In this document: piece by piece, positions 1-7,818 of the stretch
Layout of the letters: each line of letters opens with the position of its first letter
How positions within the stretch are numbered: the stretch's first letter is position 1
Assembly: GCA_902518165.1 (NCBI GenBank)
Contig: CABYFB010000004.1
Coordinates: forward strand, 80,773-144,772
Length of the DNA: 64,000 nucleotides
Direction: 5' to 3'
Origin: an uncultured Pelagibacteraceae bacterium
GTDB lineage: Bacteria; Pseudomonadota; Alphaproteobacteria; Pelagibacterales; Pelagibacteraceae
The notes under the pieces: generated by a model
Seen by the model: only the letters and a program-made list of their open reading frames with translations
The model's database searches: none
Told to the model about the DNA's origin: nothing
Position numbers and translations under genes: made by a program

Positions 1-328
1 AAAGAGAACTATTGCTAGAATTATAATTGATCCTATAATTAGCCATATTACCGTTCCATTGAGTGTTATTAGCTGGTAAATTTCTCTTAGATGTATCTCT
101 AACATGATTTGAAGTACTCCAAGGTCCTAAAAATTGATTAAGTACATATTTTTCACCTTCTATCAAAGCTGTTTCAGCGATATAGAAAGTTTGCTGATAC
201 TCATCACTCTTATTATTACTTTGATGGTCACCTGCTGATATTACAATTAACGCTCCTCCCATTAATGACATTGCAAGCATTAAGACTAAAGATAATACCA
301 GCGCAAAACCTTGTTCATTTTTTTTCAT
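1..328 (-). CDS. pilX: PilX-like type IV pilus assembly protein (3' end outside window)
   Basis: The reading frame starts with ATG at 328-326 and stays open to the left edge, giving about 109 residues. The N-terminus reads MKKNEQGFALVLSLVLML, a short basic stretch followed by one hydrophobic helix, as in the PilX_N family. The next part (about residues 35-60, with IAETALIEGEKY) also fits that family, whose members are minor-pilin-like proteins that help start pilus assembly in the inner membrane. The start overlaps the stop of the upstream pilW by one base (TAATG), so the two are probably translationally coupled. The C-terminal part cannot be judged because it lies outside the window. Confidence 0.75.
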   Translation of the reverse strand, partial: MKKNEQGFALVLSLVLMLAMSLMGGALIVISAGDHQSNNKSDEYQQTFYIAETALIEGEKYVLNQFLGPWSTSNHVRDTSKRNLPANNTQWNGNMANYRINYNSSNSSL

Positions 329-1164
329 TATTCCATTCCCAAATTTCTTGCATGAGCAGTTACAATAATTGTATCTCTTAAATATTTGTCAGTTTTCTTT
401 TTATTTCTAGTTGAGTCTTTTAATGCAAACACATCTCTAATTTTAGAATTTCTAAAAAAATTTTTTGTTGATCTAACAGTTAATGCGATATCAACAGTTT
501 TAATTTTATAAATTAAATCTTTATTTACATTTGTTGCAGAAGGCGGTGGATTGATTAACATTCCTTTTTCGTCAACAGGATTAAAAATCATATCATCAAC
601 GTAGTCTACAACTAGCTGATCATCGTATGTTTTATCATTGTTATCTGTTGTAGGATCATCCCATCTGCCTGTTGTATTATTCCATTTAACTTTTTTTTTA
701 TAAACAGCAAAAGCATCGATTGGAGGGTATCCACCTCCACCTAATTGAGGTTGCGTTTTGTCAGGAATAGTAGATTTTTTGCATTTGTAAGTTATTTTAT
801 ATCTCTCATATATGTATGCAGGTGTCCTACCTTGTTTATAATTTACATCTCCATAAACAATATCGATTTTATCACATTCTGAAAAATTCACATATTTAGT
901 AATTAGAATTGGAATATGCTCATTTGATGTTTTGATATTATCATTGAAATAGGTAAATCCAGCATTTCTAACATCTCTCATGATCATTCCAACAACATCT
1001 CTTCCGGCTGTTGAAATTTTTGCTCGATCAGTAACTTGAGAGTAAGTATTATTAACTACGGTGTAAGAGGTGAACATAGCACCCATCATCACAACAGAAA
1101 TTAAAATTCCAATTAGAATTTCTATTAAAGTTACACCTGCAATATTGCTTAATTTTTTTCTCAT
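328..1164 (-). CDS. pilW: Type IV pilus minor pilin, PilW-like
   Basis: This protein of about 278 residues begins MRKKLSNIAGVTLIEILIG, a class III prepilin leader with cleavage expected between Gly and Val and a Glu five residues after the cleavage site. A hydrophobic helix of about 20 residues follows, then a polar, Lys-rich globular domain. Length, leader and position between pilV and pilX fit PilW, a priming minor pilin in the inner membrane. I chose ATG 1164 because it overlaps the pilV stop as TGATG; an in-frame TTG lies one codon upstream. The globular domain has little that I recognise, so the name rests on order and leader. Confidence 0.75.
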   Translation of the reverse strand: MRKKLSNIAGVTLIEILIGILISVVMMGAMFTSYTVVNNTYSQVTDRAKISTAGRDVVGMIMRDVRNAGFTYFNDNIKTSNEHIPILITKYVNFSECDKIDIVYGDVNYKQGRTPAYIYERYKITYKCKKSTIPDKTQPQLGGGGYPPIDAFAVYKKKVKWNNTTGRWDDPTTDNNDKTYDDQLVVDYVDDMIFNPVDEKGMLINPPPSATNVNKDLIYKIKTVDIALTVRSTKNFFRNSKIRDVFALKDSTRNKKKTDKYLRDTIIVTAHARNLGME

Positions 1165-1739
1165 CAATTAAATTGAAAATATAAATACTTTTTCTTTTTG
1201 CCGTCGTTTAGATTGACTTCCATTTTTCCTAGATACCATTTTTCGTAAACACCATTGCCTTTGTAATTTGTAGTGTTGTTATATTTACAATTATTTGCTG
1301 CAGCATTGTTATTGCAGATTTCGTAAATTTTGAGAATTTTATTATCTTTATTTCCCTTACATTTTAGTCTTTCTCTAGAAAATCTTTTATCCCATTTTTG
1401 AAACTTGTTTTGTACTGCATTATTAAAATTAGTCGAAGATGTGCCTCTATTAGAACAGTTTGCCATACTCCAAGAATTATTTATTAAATAATCTTTAAAT
1501 TTTACATCTGTAGTAGGAGAGTTTGAGTCTCTTTCAGAAATTAAGTCTTCTGCTACCATAGATACCAAATAATTTGCCTTTGTTCTCTCTCCAGAAACAT
1601 CAATTGATTGAACTGAATAATTAACCATCTGAAAAACTGCAACAAATCCAATGCCTATGATTGCAGTTGAAACCAAAGCTTCAAGCAGGGTCATTCCTTT
1701 TTCTGATAATTTAGTTTTGCCTAGTCCAATCACTTCCAC
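1164..1739 (-). CDS. pilV: Type IV pilus minor pilin / modification protein, PilV-like
   Basis: This is a 191-residue prepilin-like protein with the leader motif EKGMTLLEALVS at about residues 13-25 followed by a single hydrophobic helix. The motif MTLLEALV is typical of PilV-type minor pilins. The rest is polar with several Cys that could form disulfides in the periplasm. The start is a GTG at 1739 that lies inside the end of fimT (29-base overlap), and the stop overlaps the pilW start. All genes of this minus-strand run overlap, which suggests one coupled transcript. The exact minor pilin class is inferred from motif and order. Confidence 0.75.
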   Translation of the reverse strand: MEVIGLGKTKLSEKGMTLLEALVSTAIIGIGFVAVFQMVNYSVQSIDVSGERTKANYLVSMVAEDLISERDSNSPTTDVKFKDYLINNSWSMANCSNRGTSSTNFNNAVQNKFQKWDKRFSRERLKCKGNKDNKILKIYEICNNNAAANNCKYNNTTNYKGNGVYEKWYLGKMEVNLNDGKKKKYLYFQFN

Positions 1740-2364
1740 TCCATTTAAATTTACTTATATTACCAAATCTAGTCCATTCAACCAAGTATGCAGGTTTTTC
1801 CAATCCACCTCCTTGATCTAAAGGACATTTGCCACCATTACTTGCGTTTGATGTTGTGCAAAGTATCAAATATTGGTTTGTTGATCTATTTTCGACTGAA
1901 ACATTTAAATTATTTTTTAAAGTTCCATGTGCTTTAAAATAACTTCCATCTTTTGAAAAACAAACAGCACCTTCTTTGCTAATATGTGTTGATATTTTTT
2001 TTGTAGTTTCGTCAACTTGGTTATTATCCCAATAACTACCACTAGAAGTATTGCATTCAATAGTTTGCGCATTATTTAATTTAATTGATAACGAGGTTGC
2101 ATCCATTCCTTTTGAAACAAATTTTGTTGATGAGGTTCCGTTGGGTGTTACTCTAAATTGAACAAAGGGATAATTTCCTCTTTGGGATAAAGTATTTACA
2201 GATGAAAGCATAGTTGCCGCTTTTTCCATTGCGGCTCTTAACTCTCTATCTTGTCGCCAATCTGAAAAATTTGGATAAGCAACAGCGGAAATAATTGCTA
2301 CTATTGTAATAACAACTAGTAACTCTAAAATTGTAAATCCTTTAATGTTCTGATCTTGCTGCAC
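1711..2364 (-). CDS. fimT: GspH/FimT-like pseudopilin
   Basis: The 217-residue product starts MQQDQNIKGFTILELLVV, a prepilin leader with cleavage after Gly9 and a strong N-terminal helix. The following WRQDRELRAAMEKAATML segment and the later beta-rich domain fit the GspH/FimT family of minor pseudopilins. It starts with GTG inside the last codons of pilT (23-base overlap) and its end overlaps pilV. It probably helps prime assembly together with PilV, PilW and PilX. Gene order pilT-fimT-pilV-pilW-pilX supports the assignment. Confidence 0.8.
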   Translation of the reverse strand: MQQDQNIKGFTILELLVVITIVAIISAVAYPNFSDWRQDRELRAAMEKAATMLSSVNTLSQRGNYPFVQFRVTPNGTSSTKFVSKGMDATSLSIKLNNAQTIECNTSSGSYWDNNQVDETTKKISTHISKEGAVCFSKDGSYFKAHGTLKNNLNVSVENRSTNQYLILCTTSNASNGGKCPLDQGGGLEKPAYLVEWTRFGNISKFKWSGSDWTRQN

Positions 2365-3358
2365 CTGGATCTATTTTCCCTGATTTCGCTAATTCTTCAA
2401 GAGATTTTTCCATGGTAATCATTCCATCTCTAACGGCAGTTTGCATTATACTTGGAATTTGGTGAATTTTTGCTTCTCTAATCAAGTTTTGTATAGGTGC
2501 GGTACATTTCATTATTTCAAATGCACCAACTCTTCCTGCACCGTCTCTAGTCTTTAACAATCTTTGGGTCACAACCATTTTAAGAGAAGTTGAAATTTGA
2601 GCTCGAATTTGTTCCTGTTGTTCAGGAGGAAACACATCTATTATTCTGTTAATTGTACTCGGTGCACCACTCGTGTGCAAAGTTCCAAATACTAAGTGAC
2701 CAGTTTCTGCTGCTGTTAATGCAAGACTTATTGTTTCAAGATCTCTCATCTCACCAACAAGGATTACATCAGGGTCTTCTCTTAAAGCTGCTTTTAATGC
2801 CGCTGCAAAAGTTTCTGTTTGTTTTCCTACCTCTCTATGAGAGACAATACTTTTATTGTCTTTATGAATAAATTCTACAGGGTCCTCAACTGTGATTATA
2901 TTTGCAGTTCTTGTTTTATTAATTTCATTTACTATTGCTGCAAGTGTTGTTGATTTACCAGAGCCAGTTGGACCTGTTACTAAAACTAAACCTTTATGAA
3001 AATCAACAATGTCATAGAGAGCTTGTGGTAAGTTGAATTGTTCCATATCTGGAATTTTACTTTCAACTCTTCTACAAACACATGCAGGTCCATTAATCGT
3101 TTTATAAAAATTCGCTCTAAATCTTAATCCACTAAGGGTAACAGATGTATCAAGTTCATGTGTTTTTTCAAATTTATTTAATTCATGTTCATTACAATTC
3201 ATTGAAAGCAGATCTTTTAGATCTTGAGCTGTAACCACGACTTCATTGACTTTTACAATTTCTCCAGTTTGTCTATATGCAAGTGGAGATCCTGCTCTGA
3301 TATGAAAATCAGAGATTTTTTTATTGTCTTTAGCTAGTTGTTCTAACTTTTCAAACAT
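2342..3358 (-). CDS. pilT: Twitching motility retraction ATPase PilT
   Basis: PilT is the cytoplasmic hexameric ATPase that depolymerises the pilus. The sequence shows Walker A GPTGSGKST near residue 129, the DPDVILVGEMRD Walker B region near residue 195 and the His-box motif GTLHTSG near residue 223. The length of about 338 residues matches PilT/PilU rather than the longer PilB, and the zinc tetracysteine of PilB is absent. I chose ATG 3358, where an AAAGGG ribosome-binding site sits just upstream and the N-terminus aligns with the usual PilT start; an in-frame TTG at 3418 would add 20 residues. PilT and PilU cannot be separated here with certainty. Confidence 0.93.
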   Translation of the reverse strand: MFEKLEQLAKDNKKISDFHIRAGSPLAYRQTGEIVKVNEVVVTAQDLKDLLSMNCNEHELNKFEKTHELDTSVTLSGLRFRANFYKTINGPACVCRRVESKIPDMEQFNLPQALYDIVDFHKGLVLVTGPTGSGKSTTLAAIVNEINKTRTANIITVEDPVEFIHKDNKSIVSHREVGKQTETFAAALKAALREDPDVILVGEMRDLETISLALTAAETGHLVFGTLHTSGAPSTINRIIDVFPPEQQEQIRAQISTSLKMVVTQRLLKTRDGAGRVGAFEIMKCTAPIQNLIREAKIHQIPSIMQTAVRDGMITMEKSLEELAKSGKIDPGAARSEH

Positions 3359-3418
3359 AAAACCCTTTGTACTATAAAATTGACTTGTTTTACCAATTAA
3401 TTTTTGTAAAAAACCCAA

Positions 3419-3485
3419 TTTGAATATCAGGTGTTTTTATTCTAGTAAAAGTTGAGTATAAAGTTAAAATTCGTTTATAAAATTT
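3419..3485. promoter_or_regulatory. Divergent promoter region between pilT and pilMN
   Basis: This short intergenic stretch separates two divergent pilus transcripts and must carry both promoters unless they lie inside genes. On the minus strand TAGAAT (complement of 3439-3444) is a reasonable -10 about 20 bases before the upstream TTG. On the plus strand TTGAGT (3452-3457) and TATAAA (3476-3481) are spaced 18 bases, but that -10 is so close to the ATG at 3486 that the transcript would be leaderless. In DNA this AT-rich such matches arise easily by chance. Confidence 0.3.
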
Positions 3486-5204
3486 ATGAAAAATCCTTTT
3501 GCAAATTTATTTAAAAAGAAAAAAAAAGATGATGCAAATGCACCTCCAGTACCTCAAGGAGGGGAAAGCAAAAAGAAAGAAGGATTTTTTAGTAAGCTTC
3601 TTAAAAATAGATTAGGTAAACAATCAATTAAAGGTGAGGAAATTTTAGGAGTTGAACTTACTCCTACAGAGATAAGATTATCGCAAGTTTCGAGCAACAA
3701 AGCCAATCAATGGGTTTTAGATAAATTTTATGTTCACAAATTTGAGGGTATTCCAGAAAATGGAACAGTACTTGAAAATCCTGACAAAGTTGCTGATGAA
3801 TTAAAATTAGCTTTACAAAAATCCAAAATTAATACGACTAACGCTGCAATCGCAATTCCAGTAACTAGCGCAATTATAAGAGTTGTAACTGCACCTTTAA
3901 TGACTGATGAAGAATTAAAAAAAGCAATAGATACAGACTCACTTTGGGAAAACTTAGTTCAATTAACTGATAATTTAAATGACTACTCTATATTCCATCA
4001 AGTAATAAATAGAGACAAAACAGGAAACACAATGGATATCCTTTTTGTAGCATCAAAATTATCAGACATTAATAGCTACACAGACATTATTAAAAAAGGT
4101 GGATTAAATGCTGTTATTATAGATGTTAAATGTTTCGCTTTAAAATCTGCTGTTGATCAAATTAATCAAATTGCAGGTTCAATTGAAGACTCTAACTTAA
4201 CTGCTGTACTAGAATTTGGTTTAGATGAAAACTATGTAATGATACTTTACGAAAACAATCCAATTATAACTGATATTTTTATTAGAGCTCAAGATAGAAA
4301 AACACTTCAAGAAAGCAATAATCAAGAAGAGATGGATGCACTTGTTAGAAGATATATGACGCAAGTCAAACAAGCAGTTCAAGACTTTGAACAAAAATAT
4401 GAAAAAAGAATTAGAAATTTAAAAGTTACTTCAAATCTACAAAATGTTGAAGATTATCTTGGTAGCTTTAGAAAAAATATGGTTAACACTGGATACAATT
4501 TATTTGATCCTTTTGATGGAATAAAAATTCCTGCACAATTAGAGAATGATATTAAAATGGACAACCGTTCATATTTTTCAACAGTGATGGGGCTTGCATT
4601 TAGAAAACTAGATGTCTTTGGTTACTATAAATTTGTTACAGCTGTTAAAAATATTAACCTTTTACCTAATAGAGAAAATATGATTGCTCAGAAAAAAGCA
4701 AAAGCTTTTTCAAATTTTGCGTTCAAAGGAGTAGTTGGAATAGTATCACTTATCTATGTAGTATTATTTGGTTTATCATTCTGGCAAATTACAGATCTTA
4801 ATAAAAAAATAGAAGGTTATGATGAAATTTTACAAACGCATGAGCTTAAAACTTTAGAGAAAAATAAATATGCAAAAGAAATTGGTTTTATGCTTAAGTC
4901 ACTTCAATTAAGTAAATCAATTAAGTCTAATAAAACAATAAGCTTTAGAGTATTAGCACAGATCGCTTCTGCAGTTCCAAAAAGAGTTAAATTTAGTAAA
5001 ATAGAATATAATGGTACAGATTTAGTAGTTATTGAAGGAACAGCATTTAGTGATCAAGATATCTTAAAATTAATTAGCAATTTGAACAATAAAAAATTGA
5101 TCTCACAAGCTTCATTGGCAAGTATGACACTGCCTCAAGGCCAGCAGCAGGGATCACAAACGATGAAGGGCTTTAAAGTAGCCTGTGTATTGGAGCAAGT
5201 ATAA
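3486..5204 (+). CDS. Fused PilM-PilN type IV pilus inner-membrane platform protein
   Basis: This 572-residue protein joins two components that are normally separate. Residues from about 50 to 380 look like PilM, the cytoplasmic actin/FtsA-like protein (GEEILGVELTPTEIRLSQ at the start of the fold). At about residue 390 comes INLLPNRE, the signature that opens PilN and that in separate systems docks into PilM. It is followed by one membrane helix at about 415-435 and a periplasmic PilN-like domain with a short coiled coil. The first 45 residues are Lys-rich and probably disordered. It leads the pilO-pilP-pilQ-pilB-pilC run, and its stop overlaps the pilO start. The fusion is one uninterrupted frame. 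Confidence 0.85.
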   Translation: MKNPFANLFKKKKKDDANAPPVPQGGESKKKEGFFSKLLKNRLGKQSIKGEEILGVELTPTEIRLSQVSSNKANQWVLDKFYVHKFEGIPENGTVLENPDKVADELKLALQKSKINTTNAAIAIPVTSAIIRVVTAPLMTDEELKKAIDTDSLWENLVQLTDNLNDYSIFHQVINRDKTGNTMDILFVASKLSDINSYTDIIKKGGLNAVIIDVKCFALKSAVDQINQIAGSIEDSNLTAVLEFGLDENYVMILYENNPIITDIFIRAQDRKTLQESNNQEEMDALVRRYMTQVKQAVQDFEQKYEKRIRNLKVTSNLQNVEDYLGSFRKNMVNTGYNLFDPFDGIKIPAQLENDIKMDNRSYFSTVMGLAFRKLDVFGYYKFVTAVKNINLLPNRENMIAQKKAKAFSNFAFKGVVGIVSLIYVVLFGLSFWQITDLNKKIEGYDEILQTHELKTLEKNKYAKEIGFMLKSLQLSKSIKSNKTISFRVLAQIASAVPKRVKFSKIEYNGTDLVVIEGTAFSDQDILKLISNLNNKKLISQASLASMTLPQGQQQGSQTMKGFKVACVLEQV

Positions 5205-5842
5205 TGGATTTAAAAAACATAACTATGGATGATCTAAAGCAGAAGCTAGCTGCTGTAGATAAAAAAACTTTAATCAAATTTGGATCTGGTTTTGGAGCAA
5301 TAATTTTATTTTTAATAATTTACTATGTAATTTTAAATCCAATGGTCAAAGAAAGAAAAGCTAAATACAATGACAAAATAGCAAAGCAAAATGAGATCTC
5401 ACAATTTGATAATGAAATAATTACTTTCAAATCAAGAATTAAGGAAATGAAACCAGATTTTGATAAAACTTCAACTCTATTTCATTCAAAAGCTGAAGTT
5501 GAAGATCTTTATGAAAGTTTAAGTAAGTATGCTGCTGTTAATGGATTGGTAATATCAAAAATTGAAAAGAAAAAACCTAAGCCAGTATTTAAACAAGGAG
5601 TTACTCAACAAGCAGAAAATAATATTACAAGAGATATGGTTTCTTATTATCAAATACCTGTAGATTATGAAATCAAAGGGAATTTTTTAGGTTACATAAA
5701 GTTCAAAAGAGCAGTTTCTAGACAAAATAAAATGTTAAATTTTGACAAAGAGACCATAAGTATAGTACAAAACGATTCAACTGGAGCGATAATGGCGCAA
5801 GGTGAATTAACAATAGTAGGATTACCAGATGAATTTTTTTAA
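5204..5842 (+). CDS. pilO: Type IV pilus inner-membrane platform protein PilO
   Basis: The 212-residue product has a cytoplasmic N-terminus of about 25 residues, a membrane helix at about 27-48 (IILFLIIYYVILNP), a coiled coil and then a periplasmic ferredoxin-like domain. That layout and the place directly after PilN match PilO, which pairs with PilN and binds PilP to link the inner-membrane platform to the secretin. Its ATG overlaps the pilMN stop (TAATG) and its end overlaps pilP by 14 bases, so translation is probably coupled. Sequence conservation in PilO is low, so the call relies on layout and synteny. Confidence 0.85.
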   Translation: MDLKNITMDDLKQKLAAVDKKTLIKFGSGFGAIILFLIIYYVILNPMVKERKAKYNDKIAKQNEISQFDNEIITFKSRIKEMKPDFDKTSTLFHSKAEVEDLYESLSKYAAVNGLVISKIEKKKPKPVFKQGVTQQAENNITRDMVSYYQIPVDYEIKGNFLGYIKFKRAVSRQNKMLNFDKETISIVQNDSTGAIMAQGELTIVGLPDEFF

Positions 5843-6275
5843 AATTCTATTCATCATCATATTTTCTTTCATTGCAAACTTTGCGTTTGCCGATAATCAT
5901 GATCAAAAACAAGAAGTCCTAGATGCAGCAAAAGAAATTGTTAAAGAAATGGAGGAAGATGAAGAAGTTCCATTAAACGATCCATTTGCAGGAAATGAGG
6001 GAACTTCATCTTCAACAAGCATACCACAAGATGAGCAAGATAATGAAATGAGCTTATATAATTTTAAATTAGCAGGACTTATCTCTGGAAAAGATTATAG
6101 TTACATTTCTTTAGTTAATTCTGGTGGAGAAGTTTTAACAATGACTTTGGGTCAATATCTTGGAGAAATACAATTAGTTGATCTGAGATTAACAGAGGCA
6201 ATATTTAAAAAAGATGATGGTAAATTCATGATAATTGATTTTAATAATCAGGTCCGGGAGTCAGATGACTATTAA
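5829..6275 (+). CDS. pilP: Type IV pilus alignment protein PilP (no lipobox)
   Basis: This 148-residue secreted protein has a signal peptide ending near FAFA (about residue 21), an acidic linker and a small beta domain of about 70 residues containing YNFKLAGLISG. That domain and the NDPF stretch before it resemble PilP, which bridges PilNO and the secretin PilQ. Ordinary PilP is a lipoprotein; here the signal peptide holds no Cys, so it should be a free periplasmic protein. It overlaps pilO by 14 bases and pilQ by 11 bases. Confidence 0.8.
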   Translation: MNFFKILFIIIFSFIANFAFADNHDQKQEVLDAAKEIVKEMEEDEEVPLNDPFAGNEGTSSSTSIPQDEQDNEMSLYNFKLAGLISGKDYSYISLVNSGGEVLTMTLGQYLGEIQLVDLRLTEAIFKKDDGKFMIIDFNNQVRESDDY

Positions 6276-7818
6276 AAAAATATTAACATATGTTGGATTA
6301 TTATTTTTATTAGTTGCATTAAATGCTTGTCAAAATTTGAAAAAATATGACAAGCCTTTCAAACACAATACACCTCTTATTAAAGATAAAGATATTGTAA
6401 GTAGTGGACAATCAGAAATCGCAAAAACTTTAGAAATGGGTCCTAAACCTATTGAAGGTGATGCAAAAAAACTTGGAAAAAGAAAAAAAATATCATCTGA
6501 GGCACAAAGAAATTACTTAATAATACCTGATGATTATCCATTATTAAAACAAAGAGTTACTCTTAAGTTTAAAAATCTAGATTATAAAGAAACTATGAAA
6601 TTGATGGGTAAAATAGGAGAGATAAATGTACTCGTTGGAGATGAAGTTGCAGGAGCAATATCTGCTGAATTAATCGATGTCCCATGGGACAAAGCTTTTC
6701 AAGCACTTTTAGATATGAAAAACTATGCATCAGATGTTGATGTATCTAGCAACTTAATAAGAGTTCATTCTCCTGAAACGTTAACAGCACAAGAGACGTA
6801 TAAGTCTGAAAGAGCACAAGCTGTTAAAAAGAAAGTAGAATTAGAAGATAGTGTTGAGCCAATATATTCTGAGATTTTCAGACTTTATTATATAACTCCA
6901 GCACAAGCTAAACAAACTATTGATGAATTGTTTACTTCAACAGCAGGTGAAAGTTCTTATACACCAATCCAAATTACCGAAGAAAAAACAACTCGATCTA
7001 TAATAGTAAGAGGAAAAGAAAAAGATTTAGATGTAGTTGATAAAGTTATTAAAGAAATAGATATAAGAACAAAACAAGTTTTAATAGAAGCTTTTATAGT
7101 TGAAGCAAATTCTGATTTTGAAAAAGCACTAGGAACAAGACTGGGTGGATATTATCAAAGAGCTGGTAAAGTTGCCGGTGGATTATCAGGTGGAAGCGCT
7201 GGAAGTGCTTTAGGTACAGAACCAGGTGGAGCAGCTAATCTCGGTGATGCAACAGATAGTTTAGCAAACTTTGCAATCACAAATCCAACAAGTGGTATTG
7301 GAATATTAAGAAGAACAGGTTCAGGTGTTTTAAAAGCAGAAATTACAGCATTAGAAAGAATGGGGATGGGTAAAACTATTTCTAATCCAAAAGTATTCAC
7401 TCTAGATAATCAAGTAGCAACCGTTACTCAAGGTGAGGAAATACCTTATGAAGCTCCGGGAGAAGGCGGAGGATCTCAAGTATCTTTTAAAGAAGCAGCT
7501 CTTAAATTAGAGGTTACTCCAAGTATTATTGGAGATGGAAATGTTTTGTTAAGTATTCAAGTTAATAATGATACACCAAACAGATCTGTAGCAGGTGACA
7601 CACCAGCCGTTAATAAAATGGAAATTGTAACAAAATTGTTGGTGGCAGATGGCGATATAGTAGTAATTGGTGGAATTAAAAAGAACGTTTTATCAAAATC
7701 TAAAGATCAACTTCCAGCTATAGGTAATATGCCTGTAATAGGTAATCTCTTTAAAGGGACTGAAAATTCTGATAACCTAGATGAATTGTTAGTGTTTATA
7801 GCACCAAGAATTTTATAA
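6265..7818 (+). CDS. pilQ: Type IV pilus secretin PilQ (lipoprotein form)
   Basis: PilQ forms the outer-membrane pore for the pilus. The protein has about 517 residues with a lipobox-like LNAC at residues 19-22 (ATG 6265). Next come a secretin N0/STN-type domain (about 85-165), an N1-type domain (about 200-275) and the secretin core, including EAFIVEANSDF, VTPSIIGDGNVLLSI and a C-terminal PAIGNMPVIGNLF motif. No AMIN peptidoglycan-binding domain precedes N0, unlike many PilQ proteins. I chose ATG 6265 because the signal peptide begins there and GGGAG lies upstream; a TTG at 6235 would add ten residues that spoil it. Confidence 0.92.
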   Translation: MTIKKILTYVGLLFLLVALNACQNLKKYDKPFKHNTPLIKDKDIVSSGQSEIAKTLEMGPKPIEGDAKKLGKRKKISSEAQRNYLIIPDDYPLLKQRVTLKFKNLDYKETMKLMGKIGEINVLVGDEVAGAISAELIDVPWDKAFQALLDMKNYASDVDVSSNLIRVHSPETLTAQETYKSERAQAVKKKVELEDSVEPIYSEIFRLYYITPAQAKQTIDELFTSTAGESSYTPIQITEEKTTRSIIVRGKEKDLDVVDKVIKEIDIRTKQVLIEAFIVEANSDFEKALGTRLGGYYQRAGKVAGGLSGGSAGSALGTEPGGAANLGDATDSLANFAITNPTSGIGILRRTGSGVLKAEITALERMGMGKTISNPKVFTLDNQVATVTQGEEIPYEAPGEGGGSQVSFKEAALKLEVTPSIIGDGNVLLSIQVNNDTPNRSVAGDTPAVNKMEIVTKLLVADGDIVVIGGIKKNVLSKSKDQLPAIGNMPVIGNLFKGTENSDNLDELLVFIAPRIL

